This document shows, in pieces, positions 7,677-14,985 of a DNA stretch of 64,000 bases. How positions within the stretch are numbered: position 1 is the first letter of the stretch; every line of letters begins with the position of its first letter. This stretch comes from Tabrizicola sp. (GTDB lineage Bacteria > Pseudomonadota > Alphaproteobacteria > Rhodobacterales > Rhodobacteraceae). The stretch covers positions 372,001-436,000 of the forward strand of contig NZ_JALHQD010000002.1 of NCBI RefSeq assembly GCF_022842145.1. The letters run 5' to 3'. The position numbers and the translations under genes were made by a program. The notes beneath the pieces are model-generated. The model ran no database searches, was not told the DNA's origin, and saw nothing but the letters and a program-made list of their open reading frames with translations.

Positions 7677-9697
7677 CGCCAGAGATGCGCGTAGCCCGCC
7701 AGTCGGCCCTGCAGCTTGGAAAGAAGCCGGTTCATCCGGCCGGGATGCGGGATATCTCCCGCTGCCAGTCGATCAAGGGCGACCTCGACCGGGCAGGGGC
7801 GGTGGCTGACCGGGTCCCAATAGCGCGGATAGGCGATCAGCGCGGCATGGACCAGTTGCACAAGGTCGGGCCGGGCGGTGCGGCGGTCGGGTATCGGGCC
7901 AAGGTCGCGGGTCAGGCCCCATCCCGCGTAGAAGGGCGCACCCAGGCAGGTGACGCTGACACCCCGGAGGAGCGCCTCGAAGCCGGTGAGCGAGGTCATG
8001 GTCCAGACCTCCTGCACCTCGGCCAGAAGGGCGGCGGTGTCGGCTTGAGCGAGGACCAGGTCGGCCAGACCGCTTGCGTCGATGACGCCGGGGCGAAGGC
8101 CGGCTTCGACGTCGGGATGCGGCTTGTAAAGGATCACCGCGCCGGGGTTGGCCGCCCGCACGGCCTGCAGAAGGTCAAGGTTCGTGCGCACCTCGCCCGC
8201 GCCCTGCCGGATCGAGGCGTCATCCTCGACCTGGCCGGGCACCAGGATGCGGTGGCCGGGTGGCAGCGACGGCACCGCGCCGGGAAGGTTGTACTTGGTC
8301 AGGCCATCGGTCTGCAGCCGGTCGATCAGCGCCGCAGCCCGGTGGCGCTGGCCGTCGGTCAGGGGCGTGGCCATCAGCGTCTCCAGCCGGGAAGGGCGGG
8401 TCGGGTCGTAATAGATGCCGAGGTCGTCCGTCACCAGCGACAGGGGCGGCACCAATTCGGCGCCCAGCCCGCGTGAGCGCAAAAAGCCGTCCTCGACCCG
8501 CAGGCAGCGGGCCTTCGGCGCAAAGGCTTCGGGCTCTTTCCCCGCCCAGAGCAGCAGGCCGCGCCCCGAGCGGCTGGCCCGCCGGTCGGCGGCTGCGGGG
8601 GCGTCGCGGAACAGGAGGGGTTTCGTGCCGCCAAAGACCGCTTGCAGCCGCCCCCGCTTCCAGAGTCGCATCCCGGCCGCGACATGCCCATGCCGGTCCT
8701 CGCGCCAGGCGCGGACCTCGGCCTGAAGCTGGTGGATCACCTCCTCCACCCCGCAGAGCCGGTCGCGGCAGGGGTCGTACCAGAGGGGGGCCAGCAGCAT
8801 GGCACCGGCGAAAAGCTCTTCCCGGGTCAGCATTCGGGTGCGGCGCGGGATTGGCTGCTCGTCCTGGCTGAGACCCCAGCCGGCATAGAACGGCTGACCG
8901 AAGACCCGCGGGCTATGGCCGTGCAGGATCGCTTCGAACCCCATCTGCGACGACACGGTAAAGACCTGCGCCGCCCCTGCCAAAAGCCGGTGGGGCGACA
9001 CCGGGGCCGTCAGAAGGCTGACCCGCCCCCCCGCATCGCCCGAACCGAAATGGCCGGGACGCAGGCCCGCGCCGCTTTCGGGGTGCGTGCGGATGACAAC
9101 GCGCCGTTCGGGGTGATCCCGCCGCGCGAGAGCCAGCATGTCCCGGAAGGTCGCCTTTGAAGCCCCCGAGCGATGGATCGAGGCGTCGCCGACGGTCTGG
9201 TCGACGACAAGGACATATCCGGGTGCGGGCGCAGGCAGGTCCATGTCAAAATTGTTGTATTTGGACAATCCAGCGGAAATTAAACAATCAGTTAGCCGCT
9301 TTGCCTGATCCAGAAGGTTTGAATTATACAAGTCCGGCGACTGCAAAATCTCCTCGATCCGGGAGGGGCGGCTGCTGTCGAAATGGACTCCGACCGGGTC
9401 GACAAGGAGGCCAAGTGGCGCTTCGCCGCTTTGGCGTCCGAGATGCACCGAGCGCAGGAAGGCGTCCTCGATCCGGATGAGGGGCACCCCGCGGCGGGCG
9501 GCGATGGCTTCGCCGCGCCAGGCCGTGGGGCTTGCGCCCCAGACCGCAACGCCATCCTCGGGGCCGGGCAAGCCCAGGCGCAATTCGTGCCCGGCAAGTT
9601 CCAGCATCCGGTGCAAGTGGCGGTCGCGCAGGAAGGACAGGTTCTGGTGGCAAAGCCGCCGGGGCACCCCGGTCAGCGCGCCGAACCCCTTCGGCAC
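7673..9697 (-). CDS. kpsC: KpsC-like capsule beta-Kdo transferase with two capsule-synthesis domains
   Basis: A 674-residue protein made of two related halves. Each half has an RIEDAFLRS/RVEDGFLRS motif, a D...YYDP or HFDSSRPSR motif, an FxAGWGL motif and an ETVLMTS-like segment (VSSQMGFEAIL; MTSLTGFEALL). This duplication is the known architecture of KpsC, which with KpsS builds the Kdo linker on phosphatidylglycerol for ABC-exported capsules. It begins with GTG eight bases after the export lipoprotein gene, so it is the last gene of the operon kpsS-export-kpsC. KpsM/KpsT transporter genes are not in the window. Confidence 0.88.
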   Translation of the reverse strand: MPKGFGALTGVPRRLCHQNLSFLRDRHLHRMLELAGHELRLGLPGPEDGVAVWGASPTAWRGEAIAARRGVPLIRIEDAFLRSVHLGRQSGEAPLGLLVDPVGVHFDSSRPSRIEEILQSPDLYNSNLLDQAKRLTDCLISAGLSKYNNFDMDLPAPAPGYVLVVDQTVGDASIHRSGASKATFRDMLALARRDHPERRVVIRTHPESGAGLRPGHFGSGDAGGRVSLLTAPVSPHRLLAGAAQVFTVSSQMGFEAILHGHSPRVFGQPFYAGWGLSQDEQPIPRRTRMLTREELFAGAMLLAPLWYDPCRDRLCGVEEVIHQLQAEVRAWREDRHGHVAAGMRLWKRGRLQAVFGGTKPLLFRDAPAAADRRASRSGRGLLLWAGKEPEAFAPKARCLRVEDGFLRSRGLGAELVPPLSLVTDDLGIYYDPTRPSRLETLMATPLTDGQRHRAAALIDRLQTDGLTKYNLPGAVPSLPPGHRILVPGQVEDDASIRQGAGEVRTNLDLLQAVRAANPGAVILYKPHPDVEAGLRPGVIDASGLADLVLAQADTAALLAEVQEVWTMTSLTGFEALLRGVSVTCLGAPFYAGWGLTRDLGPIPDRRTARPDLVQLVHAALIAYPRYWDPVSHRPCPVEVALDRLAAGDIPHPGRMNRLLSKLQGRLAGYAHLWR

Positions 9698-9704
9698 GGC
9701 GGGC

Positions 9705-10835
9705 TCAGTTCCCGGAATTGGCGGTATTGGCCAGGTTCGAGGCCACCGCGGTCGATCCCGTGATCGCGCTCAGCGTCTTTTGCCATTGCACGTAAGGTGC
9801 CTCGGTCACGTAAAGCGTGTCGCCGTCGCGGATCAGGAAATCGCGCGCCTCGAACAGGCCCGTGGGTTCGGTCAGGTCCAGCACATAGACGATGCGCTGG
9901 TCGCCGATTAGATCGGACCGGCCAAGCACCGCGCGGGCGATCCCTTCGCTTTCGTCACGCAGGATGAAGACGCCCTTGGGGTCCGCCGCCATTGTCGAGA
10001 GCCCGCCCACCGTGGCAATCGCCTCCAGCGCCGACAGCGTGGCGGATTCGAAGGGCACCGTGCTTTGCGTACCCGTGGCACCCAGTGCGATGAATTTGCG
10101 ACTGTCTTCCTCGATCATGATCTTGTCGCCGGGCCGCAGCGCGATATCCAGCGCGGGGTTTTCGTACAGGTCCTGGAGCCAGATCCTGCCAGTGTGCCCG
10201 CCCCGCGTCACGCGCACGATGGCGACGGCCGGGTCGACGGTGACGCCACCGGACTTGGCCAGCATGGTGGCCAATGTGCGGGTCGAGGATTCGATCGGAT
10301 AGACCCCGTTCGAGGCCGCCTGACCCGAGATCGACACCGTCGAGCCACCGCCCGCATTGCGCGAGACGCTGATTTGCGGGTCGGGGGTCTGGTCTTCCAG
10401 CTTGCGGGTGATCGCCTGGCGCAGGCCTTCCGGCGTCTGGCCCGCAGCCTTGATGCGGCCGGCGTAGGGAATGTAGATGTAGCCCTGGCCGTCGACCTGA
10501 AGCTCGGACAGGCCCGAGACGCGCTGGCCGGTATTGCCAAGAAGCGGCTCGTCCTTGACGTTTTCGTAGACGGTCACGCTGATCGTGTCGCCGGTCGAAA
10601 TCGTGTCAGCGCCAACAAGGCCCGCGTTGCGGAAACCATCGCTGAACCCGAAGCTGGGCTGCACCGCGGTTGCGGCGGATACTGCCGAGGTGACGGGAAC
10701 GATGTGCGCGTTGCCCTTGGCCTCGACCGAACCGGAGAGGACCTCGCGTTTGGTGGGACCGGAGCGCGGGAGGCCGCAGGACGCGACAAGCGTCAGGCTC
10801 GTCAGCAGGACAACTGCCTTAACCGTGTACGACAT
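9705..10835 (-). CDS. Polysaccharide export outer-membrane lipoprotein (Wza/KpsD family)
   Basis: A 376-residue protein with a lipoprotein signal (MSYTVKAVVLLTSLTLVASC; lipid-anchored Cys near 20). It has a polysaccharide-export domain (GDTISVTVYEN; VDGQGYIYIPYAGRIKAAG) followed by SLBB-like domains (GGVTVDPAVAIVRVTR; LRPGDKIMIEED; LIRDGDTLYV). This organisation forms the outer-membrane exit channel or adaptor for capsular polysaccharide. It lies between the KpsS- and KpsC-like genes on the same strand. ATG 10835 is chosen over 10847 because it gives a better signal peptide. Whether it behaves like Wza (large channel) or KpsD cannot be decided here. Confidence 0.88.
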   Translation of the reverse strand: MSYTVKAVVLLTSLTLVASCGLPRSGPTKREVLSGSVEAKGNAHIVPVTSAVSAATAVQPSFGFSDGFRNAGLVGADTISTGDTISVTVYENVKDEPLLGNTGQRVSGLSELQVDGQGYIYIPYAGRIKAAGQTPEGLRQAITRKLEDQTPDPQISVSRNAGGGSTVSISGQAASNGVYPIESSTRTLATMLAKSGGVTVDPAVAIVRVTRGGHTGRIWLQDLYENPALDIALRPGDKIMIEEDSRKFIALGATGTQSTVPFESATLSALEAIATVGGLSTMAADPKGVFILRDESEGIARAVLGRSDLIGDQRIVYVLDLTEPTGLFEARDFLIRDGDTLYVTEAPYVQWQKTLSAITGSTAVASNLANTANSGN

Positions 10836-10933
10836 TCTTACCGCCACCGCCCCATGCCCCTGCGTCTTGCGTCAGGATTTCAAAGGGAACTCTAGCGAAT
10901 CGCCCTTTGGTTGACCAGTCGGGCACGCGGAAT

Positions 10934-12214
10934 TCAGCGGACGAGACGGAACTGTTGCCGCGGTGCCGCTGTGCCCGAGGTCAGGGCCTGATAGGGATCC
11001 TCGGCCGCCAGCATCATGTCCACCACCTGCCGCAGAAGCCGCCTGCGCCCCCGAACGGAGTAGAAGCCCCCCACGACCTGCGAGGTTTCCAGCAGGAAAT
11101 GCCGGTAATCGCGGTAGGCGCGCGTGTCGGGGCGCTGCGGCGTCGTGAAGAACTCCTCCAGCGGTTGCGACGAGACGAATTCCGGCTTGGCATAGACCGC
11201 GTCGCCGAAGGTGCGCAGCGGCAGGCCGCGCCAGAGCGCCTGCTGACCCGCCGTCGAATTCACCGTCACCGCCGAGCGCGCGTCGTTCAGAAGCTGTGCC
11301 AGCTTGCCGCCGCGGACGAAATGCACCCGGCCGGACAGCCCATGCTCCGCCGCAAGGCGGCGGATCGCGGGCAGGATCGGTATGCGCCCATCCTCCAGCG
11401 GGTGGGCCTTGAAGACCAGGTGGTGATGCGGCGGCGCGCCCTTGGCAAAGCCGTCGATCACCACGGCCAGAAAGTCGGTCATGCTGGAGAAGGGCGAATG
11501 GTCGCGGAAACTGGCATCATGTTCCAGTTGCAGGATCGCCAGGTGATAGGGAAATCCGCCGCGCCGGATGCGCCAGGTGGCCAGACGACGCTCCAGCCGG
11601 TGAACCGGCATCAGGAGGAAGCGGTTGAGGTAAAGCTGGAATTCCTGCCAGACGGTCAGCGCCCGGTGCGGCCGGAAGTTGCGGTAGACGCGGCCCCCGA
11701 GGGCGACGCAGCCGTGATAAAGCGCGCCCCAGAACATATGCTCGCGCATGTCGCCCCAGGTTGCCGGCACCTCGGGCAGGTCGAGGTCGACCTTGGCAAG
11801 CGCGGTCTGCATCTGGGGCACCGAAAGCTCCATCAGCCGGGAATGCCCGTTCGATCCGCTGCGTTCGTAGGTGACCCAGTAGGGGCGCAGATAGCCTTCC
11901 TCGAAGACATGCACGGTGATGCCGCGGTCCTTGGCCAGGGCGATCGCCTGGGCATGGATCGGCCGCGTGTCGCCGTAAAGCACGAGGTCGGTGATGCCGT
12001 GCTGCGCCATGAGGTCGGCGCAGGTGTCCGGCCATTGGTCATGCTTGCCCTTGAACGCGATGTAGCCCGGTCCCGGCCAGAACACCCGGTCGCCGAGGTT
12101 GAAGCCCACCCGCCAGACCTTTGCCCCCGTCAGGCGCAACAGCCAGGCCAGCCGATGGAACCAGGGTCCATGCGGGCCTTGCAGAAAGAGGAAGCGGCGT
12201 ATGGGGCGGCTCAC
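10934..12214 (-). CDS. kpsS: KpsS-like capsule Kdo transferase
   Basis: A 426-residue cytosolic or peripheral protein. The opening RRFLFLQGPHGPWFHRLA, the VFEEGYLRP block near 130, the FKAHPLEDGR segment and the VNSTAGQQALW segment are all typical of KpsS/LipB capsule proteins. KpsS adds the first Kdo to phosphatidylglycerol. The start is GTG 12214. It is first in the minus-strand operon with the export lipoprotein and the KpsC-like protein, and is divergent from ribE. A 98-base gap to the next operon gene leaves room for an internal promoter. Confidence 0.88.
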   Translation of the reverse strand: MSRPIRRFLFLQGPHGPWFHRLAWLLRLTGAKVWRVGFNLGDRVFWPGPGYIAFKGKHDQWPDTCADLMAQHGITDLVLYGDTRPIHAQAIALAKDRGITVHVFEEGYLRPYWVTYERSGSNGHSRLMELSVPQMQTALAKVDLDLPEVPATWGDMREHMFWGALYHGCVALGGRVYRNFRPHRALTVWQEFQLYLNRFLLMPVHRLERRLATWRIRRGGFPYHLAILQLEHDASFRDHSPFSSMTDFLAVVIDGFAKGAPPHHHLVFKAHPLEDGRIPILPAIRRLAAEHGLSGRVHFVRGGKLAQLLNDARSAVTVNSTAGQQALWRGLPLRTFGDAVYAKPEFVSSQPLEEFFTTPQRPDTRAYRDYRHFLLETSQVVGGFYSVRGRRRLLRQVVDMMLAAEDPYQALTSGTAAPRQQFRLVR

Positions 12215-12332
12215 CTTGCGCAGACTGCCTTGGATCGGTTGCGGAATGGTGAATCGATATGGCCCGAAGGGTCGCAGGCTTGCAAGCGCGGCGGGGGGGC
12301 TTTACCTCGGACGAAAGCAGCAGGAGGCACGC

Positions 12333-12935
12333 ATGTTCACCGGAATTGTCACAGATGTCGGTCGGATCGTCGAGACGAAGGTCACGGGTGATCTGCGCGC
12401 GCGGATCGCCACGCGCTATGACGTGGGCGGCATCGATATCGGGGCCTCGATCGCCTGCGACGGGGTCTGCCTGACGGTGGTGGCGCTGGGGGCCGAGCCG
12501 GAAGGCTGGTTCGACGTGGAGATCTCGGGCGAGACGGTGTCAAAGACCAACATCGGGCACAACGGTTGGCCGGTCGGCAAGCGGGTGAACCTGGAGCGGG
12601 CGCTGAAGGTCGGGGATGAGTTGGGCGGGCACATCGTCTCGGGTCATGTCGACGGGGTGGCCGAGGTGATCTCGGTCCGGCCGGAAGGCGGGTCGGTGCG
12701 CGTGACCTTCCGCGCGCCGGAGGCTTTGGCCAAGTTCATCGCGCCCAAGGGGTCGGTGGCGCTGAACGGGACCTCGCTGACGGTGAACGAGGTCGCGGGG
12801 GCGGAGTTCGGAGTGAACATGATCCCGCACACGCAGGAGGTCACGACCTGGGGCGAAGTGGCCGTGGGGGACAAGGTGAACCTTGAGGTCGATACGATGG
12901 CCCGCTACGTGGCGCGGCTGCGCGAATACGACTAG
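12333..12935 (+). CDS. ribE: Riboflavin synthase alpha subunit
   Basis: A 200-residue enzyme converting two 6,7-dimethyl-8-ribityllumazine molecules to riboflavin. It opens with MFTGIV, and the two lumazine-binding barrels are visible: SIACDGVCLTVV in the first half and SVALNGTSLTVNEV in the second. A strong AGGAGG site precedes ATG 12333. Its partner genes ribH and ribB lie about 9 kb away (21.8-23.4 kb), so the riboflavin genes are split in two places here. No FMN riboswitch is evident upstream. Confidence 0.95.
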   Translation: MFTGIVTDVGRIVETKVTGDLRARIATRYDVGGIDIGASIACDGVCLTVVALGAEPEGWFDVEISGETVSKTNIGHNGWPVGKRVNLERALKVGDELGGHIVSGHVDGVAEVISVRPEGGSVRVTFRAPEALAKFIAPKGSVALNGTSLTVNEVAGAEFGVNMIPHTQEVTTWGEVAVGDKVNLEVDTMARYVARLREYD

Positions 12936-12944
12936 GGTAACGCG

Positions 12945-13250
12945 ATGGGCGAGATCGCAGGACTTGCAGTTGCCTTCAGTGTCGCCGGTCTTTTCGTCGG
13001 GCTGGTGACGGGCTGGCTTGGCAACCGCTGGGTCTTTCTGGCCTGCTTCGGCCTTGCTGTCGGTGTCGCAACCGTTCTGGCTGTGCAGGCCGCGCTGAGC
13101 AACAGTGCGATGAGCTCGCTTGAACAGATCGTCTACGCCGCCCTAGCCGTCTGGGGCGCCTTGGTCGCGCTGGCTGTCCATGAGGTGATCAAAGCTCTGC
13201 GCGCCCGGCGGTCAGGGCGGGCTTATGGCAGCGAGGATACCCAGCCATGA
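12945..13250 (+). CDS. Small membrane protein, unknown function
   Basis: A 101-residue protein with three hydrophobic segments (about 5-25, 27-48, 60-82) and a basic, polar tail (KALRARRSGR). It begins nine bases after the ribE stop and its own stop overlaps the next start as ATGA, suggesting one transcript ribE - this gene - 52-residue protein. I do not recognise the family and no catalytic motif is visible. Confidence 0.65.
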   Translation: MGEIAGLAVAFSVAGLFVGLVTGWLGNRWVFLACFGLAVGVATVLAVQAALSNSAMSSLEQIVYAALAVWGALVALAVHEVIKALRARRSGRAYGSEDTQP

Positions 13251-13405
13251 CCCTTGGGCATAATGGCGGGCCCTCGCTGGAGGGCGGGGTGAGTTGGCGC
13301 AAGCATTGCTGGTCTGCGGCGCGGGAGCGGTTGCTGCCGACCCTGCCGATCGAGGTGGTGCGGCTGCGCGTGAAGCGGGCGCAGGCAAGATGGCGTTTTC
13401 GCTGA
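13247..13405 (+). CDS. 52-residue conserved basic protein (HNGGPS type)
   Basis: A short gene that starts within the ATGA overlap at the end of the membrane protein gene. The protein begins MTLGHNGGPSLEGGVSWRKH and continues with an ARERLLPTLPIEVVR segment and an Arg/Lys-rich end. I recall similar short proteins with an HNxGP start and LLPTLPIEV core in other Rhodobacteraceae, so this is probably a real gene that annotation tools miss by size. The role is unknown. The terminator that follows (13424-13453) would end this operon. Confidence 0.75.
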   Translation: MTLGHNGGPSLEGGVSWRKHCWSAARERLLPTLPIEVVRLRVKRAQARWRFR

Positions 13406-13423
13406 TCCCATAGGCCCAAAGAA

Positions 13424-13453
13424 ATGGCGGCCCCCGAGGGACCGCCATGTTTT
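13424..13453. terminator. Intrinsic terminator between 52-residue protein gene and carD
   Basis: A 7-bp stem ATGGCGG/CCGCCAT with further C/G pairing inside the loop is followed on the plus strand by GTTTTATT. It lies between convergent genes and can serve the plus-strand ribE operon. On the minus strand the downstream run is TTTCTTT, so it could also end carD. Confidence 0.7.
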
Positions 13454-13471
13454 ATTCGCTAGATCGAAATA

Positions 13472-13984
13472 TCAGGCCGCGACGCGACCCACCAGGACCG
13501 AGTCGACCTGCTTGGCCGCTCCGGCCTCGTCCACGCCGGACACAGCGGCGACTTCGCGGGTCAGGCGTTCCAGCGCGGCTTCGTAAAGCTGACGCTCGGA
13601 ATAGGACTGCTCGCGCTGGTCGTCGGCGCGGTGCAGGTCGCGGACCACTTCGGCGATCGACAGAAGGTCGCCCGAGTTGATCTTCTGTTCGTATTCCTGG
13701 GCACGGCGCGACCACATCGCGCGCTTGACCTTGGCCTTGCCCTTCAGAGTGTCGAGAGCCTTGGTGATCACGTCGGGCGCCGAGAGGGCACGCATGCCGA
13801 TTTCCACCGCCTTGTGGGTGGGGACGCGCAGGGTCATCTTGTCCTTCTCGAAGGAGATGACGAAAAGCTCGAGCTGGATTCCGGCGATCTGCTGCTCCTC
13901 GATCGAGATGATCTTGCCGACGCCGTGCGCCGGGTAGACCACGAAATCGTTCGGGCGGAATTCAGGCTTCTTCGACTTGGTCAT
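13472..13984 (-). CDS. carD: CarD family RNA polymerase-binding regulator
   Basis: A 170-residue protein. The N-terminal RID domain (FRPNDFVVYPAHGVGKI...ELFVISF) binds the RNA polymerase beta subunit, and the C-terminal helical part includes the W-containing segment KRAMWSRRAQEYEQKINSGDL typical of CarD, which contacts promoter DNA. CarD stabilises open complexes at many promoters and is an important global factor in Rhodobacterales. It is transcribed alone, with a 286-base upstream region and a terminator downstream. The last residues are Ala/Val-rich and not conserved. Confidence 0.93.
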   Translation of the reverse strand: MTKSKKPEFRPNDFVVYPAHGVGKIISIEEQQIAGIQLELFVISFEKDKMTLRVPTHKAVEIGMRALSAPDVITKALDTLKGKAKVKRAMWSRRAQEYEQKINSGDLLSIAEVVRDLHRADDQREQSYSERQLYEAALERLTREVAAVSGVDEAGAAKQVDSVLVGRVAA

Positions 13985-14270
13985 TCACTTATCCCCAGAA
14001 GGGACGCCGTTCCGCGACAAAGACCCCGCGCGCCCTGAACGCAAGTTCAGGCGAGTGGAGCTGGATTGTCACAAAAAATTTTGGCTTGGGCGCTGGCCTA
14101 AGCCTTCGGTTCGGCATCCGTGCTTGTTTTGTAAAGGAACCATAACACAAAACGCGCCTGATTCCAACTGCCGCGAAACCGGGCAGTTCAGACGTAACGC
14201 CTTGTAATCACGGAACTTCCCGCGTTGTCACCGATTCGGGGCCACAGATATGCCCGAATCGCATAGGTCT

Positions 14271-14609
14271 TCAGCCGCCGCTACCGCCGGCCTCGGAGAA
14301 ATATTTGGTCAGCTTTCCGGTCTCGCCGTCACGCTCTTCATAGCCGGGAAGCGGGTCCTTCTTGGTCACGATCACCGGCCATTGCACCGCATACTTCCGG
14401 TTGAAGGAAACCCATTCCTCCATATCCGGTTCCGTATCGGGGCGAATTGCGTCGGCGGGGCATTCGGGTTCGCAGACGCCGCAGTCGATGCACTCATCCG
14501 GGTGGATGACGAGCATGTTCTCGCCCTCGTAAAAGCAGTCGACCGGGCAGACCTCGACGCAGTCGGTGTATTTGCAGGCGATGCAGTTGTCGATGACGAC
14601 GTAGGTCAT
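14271..14609 (-). CDS. fdxA: Seven-iron ferredoxin FdxA
   Basis: A 112-residue ferredoxin with one [3Fe-4S] and one [4Fe-4S] cluster. Cysteines at 9, 17, 21, 40, 43, 46 and 50 fit the spacing of the Azotobacter FdI family, and C12 and C25 are extra cysteines in the same region. The C-terminal extension ([17 protein letters not shown]) is characteristic. It is an essential-type electron carrier in alphaproteobacteria. It lies downstream of the S4 protein gene on the same strand, 52 bases away. Confidence 0.95.
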   Translation of the reverse strand: MTYVVIDNCIACKYTDCVEVCPVDCFYEGENMLVIHPDECIDCGVCEPECPADAIRPDTEPDMEEWVSFNRKYAVQWPVIVTKKDPLPGYEERDGETGKLTKYFSEAGGSGG

Positions 14610-14661
14610 GGGCGTGGCCTTGGTACGAAGCGTTTGCGCCTAGCTAAGGCAGACGGGCGGA

Positions 14662-14985
14662 TCATTCAAGCGGGTCCGGGGCAGATGGGCCCGGATCGAG
14701 GTCCAGATAAAGCGCCTGCGCCTCGGACGCGGGGCCGCGGCGCTGGCCCAGGGCCAGGATGCGGACGACGCGGATGCGGTTGGCTTGCGGGAAGGTCAGG
14801 GTGTCGCCCAGCGTCACGTCGCGGCCGGGGCGGCTGATCCGGGTGCCGTTCACGCGGACATGGCCTTCCTCGATCATCCCGGCGGCCAGGCTGCGCGACT
14901 TGAAGAACCGGGCCTGCCAGAGCCATTTGTCCAGCCGCACCCTTGCGGCAGCGGCTGGATCAGGTTTGCCCGAAGGCCCGGCCAA
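14662..14985 (-). CDS. S4-domain RNA-binding protein (Hsp15-like)
   Basis: A 107-residue protein with an S4 fold: VRLDKWLWQARFFKSRSLAAG followed by GHVRVNG and GDTLTFPQ. This matches the heat-shock protein 15 family, which binds free 50S subunits carrying nascent chains. No ATG is available before the domain. The best start is TTG 14985, directly after the helicase stop codon (14986-14988), with AAGGGCAAGG in the helicase 3' end serving as ribosome site, so the two are translationally coupled. Confidence 0.85.
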   Translation of the reverse strand: MAGPSGKPDPAAAARVRLDKWLWQARFFKSRSLAAGMIEEGHVRVNGTRISRPGRDVTLGDTLTFPQANRIRVVRILALGQRRGPASEAQALYLDLDPGPSAPDPLE

